Positions 27,596 through 36,703 of a stretch of DNA of 64,000 bases are shown here, piece by piece. Source of the DNA: Chromohalobacter israelensis (lineage in GTDB: Bacteria; Pseudomonadota; Gammaproteobacteria; Pseudomonadales; Halomonadaceae); the NCBI GenBank assembly GCA_000761475.1, contig JQNW01000001.1:372001-436000 (forward strand). Direction: 5' to 3'. Position numbers and translations under genes: made by a program. The stretch's first letter is position 1. Each line of letters begins with the position of its first letter. The notes under the pieces are model-generated. The model worked only from the letters and a program-made list of their open reading frames with translations. It ran no database searches and had not been told where the DNA came from.

Positions 27596-27925
27596 ATGAC
27601 CATGCAGCCCACCGGCCAGCGTGAACGCGACGCCTCCACCGAGCAGCTCAAAGACGACCTGCGCCACCTGTCGCAAACCGTGGAGGAGCTGGTCAAGGCG
27701 ACAGCAGACGATTCTCGCGGCCATATCACGCAAGCACGTGAGCGTGCCCAGCAGCGCCTCACCGAAACGCGCGCCAAGCTCGAAGCCCGCGGCGAAAAGG
27801 TATACGACAACGCACGCGATCAGATCGATCATTGCGACCGCTACGTACGCGACAACCCCTGGACCAGCATCGGCATCGGCACTGCGCTCGGGGTCGTCGT
27901 CGGCATGCTCATCGGGCGTCGCTAA
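27596..27925 (+). CDS. yqjD: DUF883 family membrane-anchored protein (ElaB/YqjD-like)
   Basis: 109 residues. The N-terminal 80 are a charged amphipathic helix (EQLKDDLRHLSQTVEELVKA and the following ARERAQQRLTE). A single C-terminal membrane segment follows the YVRDNPWTSIGIGTALG motif, ending GRR. YqjD/ElaB proteins are inner-membrane tail-anchored proteins that associate with ribosomes in stationary phase. The ATG at 27596 has agagga upstream. The stop overlaps the next start as TAATG. Confidence 0.88.
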   Translation: MTMQPTGQRERDASTEQLKDDLRHLSQTVEELVKATADDSRGHITQARERAQQRLTETRAKLEARGEKVYDNARDQIDHCDRYVRDNPWTSIGIGTALGVVVGMLIGRR

Positions 27926-28320
27926 TGGCTGATCGCCAGGGACCGGCGGAGCGCGTCATCACCTCGGTGCGCCGATTGCTTGCCACTCTCGTAGCGACCG
28001 GCGAGACGCGCTTGCGTCTCGCCGTTCTCGAGCTGGAAGCCGAACGCGACCGCATGCTCAGCCTGTTGTTGATGGCCGGCGCGGCGTTGATCACCTTTTC
28101 GTTCGCCATCGGCATGCTATTGCTGCTGCTGGTGGTCATGTACTGGGAAGACCATCGCCTGCTGGCCATCGGACTGTGCTCGGCAGTGCTTTTCGTGATT
28201 GCCGCTCTCTGCCTGTACGGCGCCAAGCGTATCGCCAAGCGCCGGCGCCTGATGCAGTCCACCTTGAGTCATTTGGCACAAGACCGCCAAGCGCTGGGGG
28301 GTTCTCGTGAATCGTCGTGA
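27925..28320 (+). CDS. yqjE: YqjE / phage-holin-like membrane protein
   Basis: 131 residues. A basic N-terminal helix (RVITSVRRLLATLVATGETRL) precedes two closely spaced membrane segments (about 48-72 and 78-100), the layout of the YqjE (Actinobacterial phage holin superfamily-like) proteins. It overlaps the upstream DUF883 gene by one base and the downstream yqjK-like gene by 14. The yqjD-yqjE-yqjK order is conserved in enterobacteria and its role in the envelope is not defined. Confidence 0.82.
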   Translation: MADRQGPAERVITSVRRLLATLVATGETRLRLAVLELEAERDRMLSLLLMAGAALITFSFAIGMLLLLLVVMYWEDHRLLAIGLCSAVLFVIAALCLYGAKRIAKRRRLMQSTLSHLAQDRQALGGSRESS

Positions 28321-28597
28321 ACGTGCCGCTGAACTCGACTATCTCGAGGCACGCATTCTGCAGCAGCGGCTCGACATGGGGCACGCCCTGCACGAATGGC
28401 GCGATGCCACGGCGCCCATCGATCATGCCTGGCAGCGCGTGATGCAATGGAAAGTGCCGTTGATCGGCACCTTCGGCCTGCTCGCGGCCCAGGGCGCGCG
28501 ACGCCCGAAGACCGCACGCTCCTGGCTGCGACGCGGCCTTTCGGCGGTATTGCTGGCCAATCGCGCGCGCGCCCTGTATCGGCTGGCACGCCGCTAG
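28307..28597 (+). CDS. YqjK-like small protein
   Basis: 96 residues from a GTG start inside the end of yqjE. The N-terminus RRERAAELDYLEARILQQRL is helical and charged, and a weakly hydrophobic stretch VPLIGTFGLLAAQG lies in the middle, with an arginine-rich C-terminus. The position after yqjD-yqjE supports the YqjK assignment; sequence alone would not be enough. A strong terminator follows at 28621. Confidence 0.65.
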   Translation: MNRRERAAELDYLEARILQQRLDMGHALHEWRDATAPIDHAWQRVMQWKVPLIGTFGLLAAQGARRPKTARSWLRRGLSAVLLANRARALYRLARR

Positions 28598-28620
28598 CGC
28601 CTTTCGCCATGCCCGTCAAG

Positions 28621-28643
28621 AGCCCCCGACATGGGGGCTTTTT
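28621..28643 (+). terminator. Rho-independent terminator of the yqjDEK operon
   Basis: AGCCCCC and GGGGGCT form a 7-bp stem around gacat, followed by five T. It also separates the operon from the convergent gene ending at 28671. Confidence 0.9.
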
Positions 28644-28670
28644 GCGTTGGCAGCGTGTCACGCCAGGCAC

Positions 28671-29090
28671 TCACGAGGCCAGCTGACGTGCCAGAATGTC
28701 CTCGACATCCTCGTCGTCCGGCGAGACATGCACGCACGGCACTCCGGCCTGGTCCAGGGCCTCGCGCGTCTGCGCGTCGAAGACGGCCAGGTCGTCGTCA
28801 TGGCAGTAGACGACCGCCACCGCGCCATGACGGCGCGCCAGCGACGGCACCTCGCTCGGGTAGTAGACCCGCACGCCCTCCACTTGCGTCCCGTGATGCC
28901 ACGGATAGTCATCGACCGCCGCCAGCGCGGCATAGCGGCGCGACCGGGCAAGCCGCGTGAGCAGACGATAATGCGCATAATCGAGCCCGCACACGATCAC
29001 CGGCAGACGCTGCTCCGCCTGGCGCGAGCGCCCAGGCCAACGCCATCGACGCAGCGCCTGGACGACTCTGTCCCCGAGGTGTCGTGACAT
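28671..29090 (-). CDS. Stand-alone Rossmann domain protein, CapD/FlaA1 N-terminal-like
   Basis: 139 residues from an ATG with aggaagg upstream. After a basic N-terminus it reads LPVIVCGLDYAHYRLL, RSRRYAALAAVDDYPWHHG, VEGVRVYYPSEVPSLARRHG and VAVVYCHDDD. This is the beta-alpha pattern of the small nucleotide-binding domain that precedes the epimerase domain in FlaA1/WbpM-type sugar dehydratases. The glycine loop is changed (GLDYAH), and no catalytic domain follows. It could be a regulatory or ligand-sensing module. It starts inside the gap before the end of the YhiN-like gene, on the same strand. Confidence 0.6.
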   Translation of the reverse strand: MSRHLGDRVVQALRRWRWPGRSRQAEQRLPVIVCGLDYAHYRLLTRLARSRRYAALAAVDDYPWHHGTQVEGVRVYYPSEVPSLARRHGAVAVVYCHDDDLAVFDAQTREALDQAGVPCVHVSPDDEDVEDILARQLAS

Positions 29091-29128
29091 CGCCCTTCCT
29101 CCTCGCTCGCCCTTGTCGTCCGTCCGTG

Positions 29129-30313
29129 CTAGACCGCCTGCCCACAGGCCACGCCCGACGCCCAGGCCCACTGAAAATTGAAGCCGCCCAACTGGCCGGT
29201 GACATCCAGCACCTCGCCGATGAAACGCAAAGCCGGCAGCCCCTCCACCTCGAAGGTCTTGGAGGAAATCGCTCGCGTGTCGACGCCGCCCAGCGTCACC
29301 TCGGCGGTGCGCCAGCCCTCGGTGCCGGCGGGCTTGAGCTGCCAGCGCTTCAACTCGTCCTCCAGGCGCGCCACCTCACGGTTGGACAACGTCCCCAGCG
29401 GCACATCCGCCAGGCCGTGCCATTCGCACCAGGCCTGTGCCAGGCGCTTGGGCAGCCGTTCCCCCAGCCACGTCGCCACCCGCCGCTTGGGCGCGTGGTG
29501 TCGCATGGCGGTCAGTTCCCCGGCGACATCGACCTCCGGCAGCAGATCGATGGACAACGCCATGCCCGGTTGCCAATGACTGGAGGCTTGCAGCATGGCC
29601 GGCCCGGAGACGCCGCGATGCGTGAACAGCATCGGTTCGTGATAGCGCCCTTCGCCGGCCTCGACCGTCACCGGACAACTCACTCCCGCCAGCGACGCGG
29701 CACGCTCGCGCCATTGCGAGGTGAGCGTGAACGGCACCAGCGCGGCCCGGGTCTCGGACACCGATAGACCGAACTGGCGCGCCACGTCATAGCCGAAGCC
29801 GGTCGCGCCCATGGTGGGAATCGACAGGCCACCCGTGGCGATGACCACCGTGCCGGCGTCGATCGGGCCACTGGACGTGGCCAGGCGCATGCCTTCGCCA
29901 TGGCGTTCGAGCGAGTCGACCCGGGTCTTGAGGCGCACCTCCGCCCCGGCCCACTCGCACTCGGTCAGCAGCATGGCCACCACCTGCTTGGCCGAGTCGG
30001 CACAGAACAACTGGCCCGGCGCCTTCTCGACATACTCGATGGCGTGGCGCTCGACGAGCTCGACGAAGTGACCCGGCGTATACCGCTTGAGCGCGGAGAT
30101 GCAGAAGTGCGGGTTGGCCGAGAAGAAATTCGCCGGCCCCGTCGCCAGGTTGGTGAAGTTGCAGCGCCCCCCGCCGGACATGAGGATCTTCTTGCCCGCC
30201 TTGTTGGCATGGTCGAGCACCAGGACGCGGCGCCCCGCGTATCCCGCGGTCGACGCGCACATCAGTCCCGCCGCGCCGGCACCGATCACCACTACGTCAT
30301 ACGTCTGTGCCAT
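29129..30313 (-). CDS. yhiN: NAD(P)/FAD-dependent oxidoreductase, YhiN/HI0933 family
   Basis: 394 residues. The FAD-binding fold begins with VVVIGAGAAGLMCA near residue 8 and has the family fingerprint KILMSGGGRCNFTN. A second TVVIATGGLSIPTMGATG strand binds FAD, and the C-terminus has GQLGGFNFQWAWASG. The family is a widespread cytoplasmic flavoprotein of unknown substrate. It lies 38 bases upstream of the small Rossmann gene, co-oriented. Confidence 0.9.
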   Translation of the reverse strand: MAQTYDVVVIGAGAAGLMCASTAGYAGRRVLVLDHANKAGKKILMSGGGRCNFTNLATGPANFFSANPHFCISALKRYTPGHFVELVERHAIEYVEKAPGQLFCADSAKQVVAMLLTECEWAGAEVRLKTRVDSLERHGEGMRLATSSGPIDAGTVVIATGGLSIPTMGATGFGYDVARQFGLSVSETRAALVPFTLTSQWRERAASLAGVSCPVTVEAGEGRYHEPMLFTHRGVSGPAMLQASSHWQPGMALSIDLLPEVDVAGELTAMRHHAPKRRVATWLGERLPKRLAQAWCEWHGLADVPLGTLSNREVARLEDELKRWQLKPAGTEGWRTAEVTLGGVDTRAISSKTFEVEGLPALRFIGEVLDVTGQLGGFNFQWAWASGVACGQAV

Positions 30314-30613
30314 CGTTGCGTCTCGTTCCAGGCAAAGGGTGGCATTCTAAGCGTTATGCGACACCTCGACGAGCGTGGCGCACCGACACCGGTGTACCGC
30401 GTCGAACGCAGGCCACGCCGCCGGATCCGCAAACGTGTAAAAAGCGTGCATCATGGCGCTCGAGCCAATGCGCACTTTTATCCGGCGCCCGGGTCGGATA
30501 CAACGAGAGACATTCCGAAACATGCCAGCATGCCACTTCATGGCGAGAACGTCAGGCGTTACGCAGGCGCTGGCCGCGCGGTCATCATCGCACCGAGACA
30601 ATAACGAGACATT
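30314..30613. other. Intergenic region between divergent flavoprotein and RND pump genes
   Basis: Three hundred bases with no gene I can support. It must contain the promoters of both flanking genes. I see no strong palindrome that could serve as a TetR-type operator for the pump, and no regulator gene lies beside it. Confidence 0.4.
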
Positions 30614-31744
30614 ATGCCCGTACTTTCGCTTCTTGCCGTGGCCGCCCGCGGCCGTCGTCGCCTGGGTGTGGCGCTGCTTGGCCTTTCGATACTGGGCAGC
30701 GCCAACGCACAGGACACCGAGGCCCGCACGTCGGTCATCGCCGCGCCCGTCACCACCACCGAGTGGAGCGATCCACTGGAAGCGCTGGGGACGCTGCGTG
30801 CCGACGAGAGCGTGACGCTGTCCGCCACCGTGACCGAGACCATCGCCGAGCTCAGCTTCAACGACGGTCAGCGCGTCGCGATGGGCGACCTGCTGATCCG
30901 TCTCGACGATAGTGCGGAGCAGGCCGAGCTGCGTGCCGCCAGGGCCTTGCGCCAGGAACGCGAGAACGCCGTGCGCCGCGCCCGACAACTCCAGGACCGC
31001 AACGTCGGCATCCGCGCCGACGTCGAAGATGCCCAGGCCCAACTGGCGCAGGTCAATGCCCAGATCGACGAGATACAGTCGCGCCTCGCCGACCACCAGC
31101 TGCGCGCGCCCTTCGCCGGCACCGTGGGGCAGCGCAACCTCAGCGTCGGCGCCCTGGTCACCCCGGGCACCGAGCTGGTCACCCTCGACAAGCTCGACCG
31201 CATGAAACTCGATTTCACCGTCCCGGCGACGTTTCTCGACGCACTCGCGCCCGGCATGTCGCTGAGCGCCACCACGGCCAGTTACCCCGAGCAGGTCTTT
31301 CGCGGCGAGGTCACCAGCATCGGCACCCGCATCGCCCCCGTATCGCGCAGCGTCAGCGTACGCGCCCAGCTGCCCAATCCCGAACGCATGCTGCGCCCCG
31401 GCATGCTGATGATCGTGACCCTGGAACGCCGCCCCCGCGACACGCTGGTAGTCCCGGAATCGGTACTCGTGCCCAGCGGCGAGCGCCAATACGTGATGCA
31501 CATCGCGCGTGACGCGGACAATCGAATTCAACGGCGCCGCGTGGAAATCGGTGAGCGTCGCGCCGGCGAGGTCGAGATACGCAGCGGACTCCAGGCGGGC
31601 GACTGGATCGTCAGTCACGGCACCACCAAGGTGCGCGACGGCGACCGCGTCGATATCCTCGCCCTCGACGATGGCAGCCGCGAGATCAGCGACATCCTCG
31701 AAGCCGCCCGCGACGACGACTCACGTGGCGGAGAAAGCGACTGA
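30614..31744 (+). CDS. RND efflux pump periplasmic adaptor
   Basis: 376 residues. A signal-type N-terminus ends near GSANA (about residue 32). The split lipoyl/barrel-sandwich domain shows LGTLRADESVTLSATVTE and LRAPFAGTVGQRNLSVG, and between them is a short coiled-coil hairpin (about 95-150). The beta-barrel has VSVRAQLPNPERMLRPGM. It is a membrane-fusion protein of the MexA/AcrA/VexA class. Its stop overlaps the permease start (TGATG). Ribosome binding site is weak (aacgaga). Confidence 0.9.
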   Translation: MPVLSLLAVAARGRRRLGVALLGLSILGSANAQDTEARTSVIAAPVTTTEWSDPLEALGTLRADESVTLSATVTETIAELSFNDGQRVAMGDLLIRLDDSAEQAELRAARALRQERENAVRRARQLQDRNVGIRADVEDAQAQLAQVNAQIDEIQSRLADHQLRAPFAGTVGQRNLSVGALVTPGTELVTLDKLDRMKLDFTVPATFLDALAPGMSLSATTASYPEQVFRGEVTSIGTRIAPVSRSVSVRAQLPNPERMLRPGMLMIVTLERRPRDTLVVPESVLVPSGERQYVMHIARDADNRIQRRRVEIGERRAGEVEIRSGLQAGDWIVSHGTTKVRDGDRVDILALDDGSREISDILEAARDDDSRGGESD

Positions 31745-34700
31745 TGCGTCTTTCCGATACCGCCATCCAGCGTCCGGTGCTGGCGACCGTCTTCGCCCTG
31801 CTGTTGATCGCCTTCGGCCTGATCGCCCTCGAACGACTCCCGGTACAGGAATACCCGGCCATCGATCCCCCCGTGGTGAGCATCGAAACGAACTACCCCG
31901 GGGCCTCGGCGGATGTGGTGGAAACCCGCATCACGCAGGTGCTCGAGGACCGCATCGCCGGCATCGAGGGCATCGACCTCATCGAATCGACCAGCAGCGA
32001 CGGCGAGTCGGAAATCGACATCACCTTCAACCTCGATCGCGATATCGAGGCAGCGGCCAACGACATTCGCGATCGCGTCTCCGGCGTGAGCGACAATCTG
32101 CCCGGGGAAGCCGAGCCCCCGGAGGTGGAAAAGGCCGACAGCAGCGACGACGTCATCATGTGGCTGAGCCTCACGGCGGAGGGCTACACGGTGCCCGAGC
32201 TGACCGACTACGCCAATCGCTACCTGGTCGATCGTTTCGCCACGCAAACCGGAGTGTCACGCGTGCGCGTCGGCGGCGGCAAGGAATACGCCATGCGCGT
32301 CTGGCTGAAGCGCAACGCCCTGGCCGCTCGCGGGCTCACCGTCACCGACGTGGAAGATACGCTGCGCGCCGAGAACGTGGAACTGCCCGCCGGCTTTCTG
32401 GAGTCCGACTCGCGGCAGTTCACCTTGCGCCTGCCGCGCAGCTTCGAAACCGCCGCCGACTTCCGTGACCTGGTCATCGACCAGGGCGACGACGGCTACC
32501 TCACGCGCTTGAGCGATGTGGCCGGCGTCGAGGTCGGCTCGGTGGAGGAGCGCTCGCTGTTTCGCGGCAACGGCGTGCCCATGGTCGGCCTGGGCATCAT
32601 GAAGCAGTCCACCGCCAACATTCTGGAGGTGTCCCAGGGCGTCAAGGCGGAGATGGCGCGCCTCGAGTCGACTCTGCCCGACGGCATGCAGATGCGACTC
32701 AACTTCGACTCCTCGGTGTTCGTCTCCGGGGCGTTGCAGGAGGTCGTGGCCACGCTGTTCATCGCCATGGGGCTGGTCGTCGTGGTGATCTTCCTGTTCC
32801 TGGGCAATGTGCGCACCACCCTGGTACCCGCGGTCACCGTCCCGATCTCGATCATCGGCACCTTCATCGCCCTGAACGCCTTCGGCTTCACCCTCAATCT
32901 GCTCACGCTGCTGGCGCTGGTGCTGGCGATCGGCCTGGTCGTTGACGACGCCATCGTGGTGCTCGAGAACGTCCACCGGCGCATGCAGCTCTACGGCGAA
33001 ACGCCACTCGTCGCGGCGTTTCGCGGTACACGCCAGATCGGCTTCGCGGTCATCGCCACCACGCTGGTATTGATCGCGGTGTTCGTGCCGTTGAGCTTTC
33101 TGCGCGGCGACATCGGCCGGCTGTTCACCGAATTCGCGCTGACCCTGGCCGCCGCCGTGGCGATCTCGTGCCTGCTGGCCCTGTCCCTGGCCCCGATGAT
33201 GTGCTCCAAGGTGCTCGACCCCCGCATGCATGAAAGCCGCATCAGTCATGCCGTGCACACCCTGCTCGACGCCACCCAGCGCCTGTATCGCCATGTGCTG
33301 GTCACCCTGCTGCGCTGGCGCTGGGCATGTCTGGTGACGTTCGCCGCGCTGCTCGGCGCCACCGTGTGGTTGTTCGGCGAACTGCCCAACGAGTACACCC
33401 CGCAGGAGGACCGCGGCAACTTCTTCATTCTCGTCAACGGTCCCGAAGGCGCCACCTTCGACTACATGCAGGATTACATGGACGAAATAGAGGCGCGCCT
33501 GCTGCCGCTGGTCGACGAAGGCGAGATTCGCAACATCTCGGTGCGCGCACCGCGCGGCTACGGCAACATCGAGAACTTCAACGACGGCATAGTGATCGTC
33601 AGCCTCGCGGCATGGGGCGAGCGGCGCTCGGCCTGGGACATCATGGCCGACGTGCGCCGGCGCCTCGCGGACCTGCCCGGCGTCGAGGCCGCACCGGTGA
33701 TGCGGCAGGGCTTCGGTGGGCGCATACAAAAACCGGTGCAATTCGTGATCGGCGGTGGTACCTACGAATCGCTGGTCACCTGGCGCGACCAACTGCTCGA
33801 ACGCATTCGCGCAGACGAGGACTCGGGCCTGACCGCACTAGACAGCGACTACAAGGAAACCCAGCCGCAGTTGCGCATCGAGATCGACTACCAGCGCGCC
33901 GCCGCCCTGGGCGTGAACGTCGACACCATCGGCCGCACGCTGCAGACGCTCCTCGGCGGTCGCAGCGTCACCAGCTATGTCGACGATGGCGAGGAATACG
34001 ACGTCATCCTCGAGGGCGAGCGCGACACGCAACGAAGTCCCAGCGCGCTGGACAACATCCAGGTCCGCTCCGACCGCAGCGGCGAACTCATTCCCCTGGC
34101 GAGCCTGGTGACGCTCAGCGACTACGCCGACGCCAGCGAGCTCAATCGTTTCAACCGCGTTCGCGCGATCACCCTGGAAGCCAACCTGGCCGACGGCGCG
34201 TCCATGGGCGAGGCCCTGGGCTATCTCAACACGCTCGCCGACGAGGTGCTGCCCGCCGATGCCATGATCGACTACAAGGGCCCCTCGCGGGATTACCAGG
34301 AGTCCAGCGGCGCCACCACCTTCTTGATGATCATGGGACTGCTGGTGGTCTTCCTGGTCCTCGCGGCGCAGTTCGAAAGCTTCGTGCATCCGCTGGTCAT
34401 CATGCTGACCGTGCCCCTGGCGATCAGCGGCGCCCTGTTCGGACTGTGGCTGACCGGCCAGTCGCTGAACATCTACAGTCAGGTGGGCATGGTGATGCTG
34501 GTGGGGCTGGCCGCCAAGAACGGCATTCTCATCGTCGAGTTCGCCAATCAGCTACGCGACGAGGGCCGCGTCTTCCGCGATGCCCTGATCGATGCCTCGG
34601 TGACGCGCCTGCGTCCGATCCTGATGACCGCCGTCACCACCATGGCCGGCGCCGTGCCGCTGATCTTTGCCAGCGGCCCCGGTGCCGAGACGCGGCTCGT

Positions 34701-34851
34701 CATCGGCACGGTCATCTTCAGCGGCGTGGCCGCCGCCACATTGTTCACGCTGCTGGTGGTACCCGTCGCCTACGACATCCTGGCCCGACGTACCGGCTCG
34801 CCCAGCGATGTCAGCCGGCGCCTGACACGCGAGATGGAAGGAACGTCATGA
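31744..34851 (+). CDS. RND efflux permease, HAE1/AcrB family
   Basis: 1035 residues, normal for AcrB-type pumps. It starts MRLSDTAIQRPVLATVFALL, has the proton-relay acidic pair region LALVLAIGLVVDDAIVVLENVHR (around 390-413), and the second-half motifs VMLVGLAAKNGILIVEFANQ and RLRPILMTAVTT. Two large periplasmic loops separate helices 1-2 and 7-8. Such pumps expel drugs, solvents or bile-like amphiphiles by proton antiport. No outer-membrane factor follows, so it probably borrows a TolC-type channel. Substrate range cannot be inferred. Confidence 0.93.
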   Translation: MRLSDTAIQRPVLATVFALLLIAFGLIALERLPVQEYPAIDPPVVSIETNYPGASADVVETRITQVLEDRIAGIEGIDLIESTSSDGESEIDITFNLDRDIEAAANDIRDRVSGVSDNLPGEAEPPEVEKADSSDDVIMWLSLTAEGYTVPELTDYANRYLVDRFATQTGVSRVRVGGGKEYAMRVWLKRNALAARGLTVTDVEDTLRAENVELPAGFLESDSRQFTLRLPRSFETAADFRDLVIDQGDDGYLTRLSDVAGVEVGSVEERSLFRGNGVPMVGLGIMKQSTANILEVSQGVKAEMARLESTLPDGMQMRLNFDSSVFVSGALQEVVATLFIAMGLVVVVIFLFLGNVRTTLVPAVTVPISIIGTFIALNAFGFTLNLLTLLALVLAIGLVVDDAIVVLENVHRRMQLYGETPLVAAFRGTRQIGFAVIATTLVLIAVFVPLSFLRGDIGRLFTEFALTLAAAVAISCLLALSLAPMMCSKVLDPRMHESRISHAVHTLLDATQRLYRHVLVTLLRWRWACLVTFAALLGATVWLFGELPNEYTPQEDRGNFFILVNGPEGATFDYMQDYMDEIEARLLPLVDEGEIRNISVRAPRGYGNIENFNDGIVIVSLAAWGERRSAWDIMADVRRRLADLPGVEAAPVMRQGFGGRIQKPVQFVIGGGTYESLVTWRDQLLERIRADEDSGLTALDSDYKETQPQLRIEIDYQRAAALGVNVDTIGRTLQTLLGGRSVTSYVDDGEEYDVILEGERDTQRSPSALDNIQVRSDRSGELIPLASLVTLSDYADASELNRFNRVRAITLEANLADGASMGEALGYLNTLADEVLPADAMIDYKGPSRDYQESSGATTFLMIMGLLVVFLVLAAQFESFVHPLVIMLTVPLAISGALFGLWLTGQSLNIYSQVGMVMLVGLAAKNGILIVEFANQLRDEGRVFRDALIDASVTRLRPILMTAVTTMAGAVPLIFASGPGAETRLVIGTVIFSGVAAATLFTLLVVPVAYDILARRTGSPSDVSRRLTREMEGTS

Positions 34852-34869
34852 TGAGAGGAACGTCATGAC
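34839..34869 (+). repeat. Tandem 13-base repeat across the RND permease stop codon
   Basis: AGGAACGTCATGA occurs at 34839-34851, where it contains the stop codon, and again at 34857-34869. It looks like a duplicated start region (AGGA plus ATG), and the second copy opens only a 32-codon frame through a hairpin. It may be what remains of a lost third gene of the pump operon. Confidence 0.6.
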
Positions 34870-34899
34870 AAAAAAGTGCCGCCGACAGCGTCGGCGGCA
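34870..34899 (-). terminator. Rho-independent terminator of the aldo/keto reductase gene
   Basis: TGCCGCCGAC and GTCGGCGGCA form a perfect 10-bp stem with an AGC loop (34877-34899). On the minus strand it is followed by CTTTTTTG. It also stands just after the RND permease gene, so it may act on both strands. Confidence 0.8.
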
Positions 34900-34939
34900 T
34901 GACCAGCAGACAACGGAAAAAATTCGGAACACGGCGGGG

Positions 34940-34968
34940 GAAATAAAACCCCGGCCATCCTAGCCGGG
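34940..34968 (-). terminator. Second minus-strand terminator before the aldo/keto reductase end
   Basis: On the minus strand CCCGGC pairs with GCCGGG around a 7-base loop and is followed by GTTTTATTT. It would act first on transcripts from the aldo/keto reductase gene, with the hairpin at 34877 as a backup. Confidence 0.6.
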
Positions 34969-35083
34969 AGTTTGCACGGCGCATCCCTCGCCGCACTTTC
35001 ATACTAGGGCCTGCTCGGTCATTTGCCTGTCAGAGATCGCCGACACGCACTGTGCGCGAAACGCGGCACGCGCAGAACGGCCG

Positions 35084-36085
35084 TCAGACGAACTCCTCGG
35101 TATCGATGTCCGCCTGCTGGGCCTTGCTGTAGCGCCCACCCCTGACCTGATCGGGCGTCATCATCGCGTTCAGCCGGGCGAGCGACGCGTCGTCCAGTTG
35201 CCGCGTTTCCGCCGCCAGGTTCTCGCGCATGTGTGCGACATCGCGCGTGCCGGGAATGGGCACGATACCGGCCCCCTGCGCCATCACCCACGCCAGCGCC
35301 AATTGCCCCGGCGTCATCGACAGCGCCTCGGCAAGCGCGATGAAATCCGTCAGCAAGCGCTGGTTATGCGGGTAATGCTCGGCACTGAAACGCGGCATGT
35401 CACGGCGCATGTCACCTTCTTCCAGGTCCGCAGGATCCGCGACCGCTCCCGCCAGAAAGCCGCGCCCCAACGGGCTGAACGCCACCAGCGTGGTGCCCAG
35501 TTCACGACACGCCGCGAGCAGGGCGATCTCGGGGTTGCGCGTCCACAGCGAATATTCCGACTGCACCGCTGCCACCGGGTATTCGGCATGGGCACGACGC
35601 AGCGTCTCGGCGGAGACCTCGGACAACCCCACGGCACGAAGCTTGCCCTCTTCGACCAGCCGCCCCAGCGCCCCGACGCTCTCCTCGATGGGAACCTGGC
35701 GGTCCATGCGATGCAGGTAATAGAGATCCAGCCGATCGGTACGCAGACGCTGCAGGCTCGCCTCGCACTGGCGACGCAGCGTCTCGGGGCGACCGTCGAT
35801 CACCTTGCGGCCGAGCGCCGGGTCGATCGCCATGCCGCATTTGCTGGCCAGCAGCAACTGATCGCGTCGCCCCTCGAGCGCCTTGCCCACCAGCGACTCG
35901 TTGGCGGTCGCGCCATAGAGGGTCGCGGTGTCGAAATGCCGATAGCCCATCTCGAACGCCGCCTGCAACGCTCGTACGCCTTCGGCTTCCGGCACCGGCG
36001 CCCCGTAACCATGGGACAGATTCATGCAACCGAGCCCGATGATCGGCGACGCGACTTCCTCGAGCAAAGACAACATGTTCGGCAT
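35084..36085 (-). CDS. Aldo/keto reductase
   Basis: 333 residues forming a TIM barrel. The catalytic tetrad is visible as Asp and Tyr in HFDTATLYG, Lys in LLASKCGM and His in LYYLHRMDR. The C-terminal NADPH site has VPIPGTRDVAHMRENLAA. It reduces aldehydes or ketones in the cytoplasm, and resembles the YajO/AKR13-type group. The ATG at 36085 has aagga 8 bases upstream. It is a single gene with two terminators behind it. One copy of a long direct repeat lies 54 bases before its start. Confidence 0.9.
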   Translation of the reverse strand: MPNMLSLLEEVASPIIGLGCMNLSHGYGAPVPEAEGVRALQAAFEMGYRHFDTATLYGATANESLVGKALEGRRDQLLLASKCGMAIDPALGRKVIDGRPETLRRQCEASLQRLRTDRLDLYYLHRMDRQVPIEESVGALGRLVEEGKLRAVGLSEVSAETLRRAHAEYPVAAVQSEYSLWTRNPEIALLAACRELGTTLVAFSPLGRGFLAGAVADPADLEEGDMRRDMPRFSAEHYPHNQRLLTDFIALAEALSMTPGQLALAWVMAQGAGIVPIPGTRDVAHMRENLAAETRQLDDASLARLNAMMTPDQVRGGRYSKAQQADIDTEEFV

Positions 36086-36138
36086 GGAGAAATCCTTGTA
36101 CGCAAAAAGAACACGACCGGTCGACGACCGGGATGACA

Positions 36139-36202
36139 GAGCCCCAGCTTAGCAAGAGAACGCCTTCCCGGGGTGCGCTGTCATCCCACACCGGAACGTG
36201 TC
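36139..36202. repeat. Left copy of a ~60-bp imperfect direct repeat
   Basis: GAGCCCCAGCTTAGC, a 7-base spacer, then a 42-base core at 36161-36202. The core is 35/42 identical, without gaps, to 40004-40045. Both cores contain CCGGGGTGCGCTGTCA and an ACAC...GTGT arm. The two copies have the same orientation and enclose about 3.8 kb. Confidence 0.8.
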
Positions 36203-36287
36203 CGCTTTCCTGGCGCCAAGCCACAGGCTGACGCGCCATGCCCCCAAGACCGCCGCCCTCAGGAGCCGATCCTGTCTTATCAACATC

Positions 36288-36599
36288 TCACGAGTCAGAG
36301 ACGCCCGCGCAATTGTCGCGATACAGATCGGCATTCGCGTCCAACGCCAATCGCTTGGTGGCACTGTTGTAATAGAAGGATCCGGACTCGCCGTTGGCAA
36401 GCGTGTAGTCACCGCATACGCCATAGCCCTTGTTGACGCGAATCGAGTGTGAAAGCTCGGCAGGCGTCTGACTTTGGTGTTCTTCCGCTATGGCCGTGGC
36501 GATGTGAGTATCACGTTGCGCCTCGGAATAGGCCTGACCACCGAAGATCAAGCCGGCAACGGCGAGAATGGCAACCACTGGAATCCATAGATTGTGCAT
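36288..36599 (-). CDS. Small hypothetical membrane-anchored or secreted protein
   Basis: 103 residues. A hydrophobic N-terminal segment (MHNLWIPVVAILAVAGLIFGG) could be an uncleaved anchor or a signal peptide, followed by a small domain with two cysteines (GYGVCGDYTLANGESGSFYY and YRDNCAGVS) that could form a disulfide. That would place it in the periplasm. The ATG at 36599 gives the hydrophobic start; an in-frame start further up has no signal character. I do not recognise the family. It lies within the repeat-bounded segment. Confidence 0.55.
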   Translation of the reverse strand: MHNLWIPVVAILAVAGLIFGGQAYSEAQRDTHIATAIAEEHQSQTPAELSHSIRVNKGYGVCGDYTLANGESGSFYYNSATKRLALDANADLYRDNCAGVSDS

Positions 36600-36703
36600 A
36601 GCAGTGTCCGTTAAAGGCGTAGAACCTGGCGTCATGGCATAGCTTTTCGACCACAGATGCCGAGTGGCGGAGGACAAACGGGGCCTTGCTAGAAGCTCGA
36701 GGA

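Noticed and set aside
34857-34965. A 32-codon gene starting at the second AGGAACGTCATG
   Set aside because: It runs through two terminator hairpins and has a basic, low-complexity product; treated as a scar.
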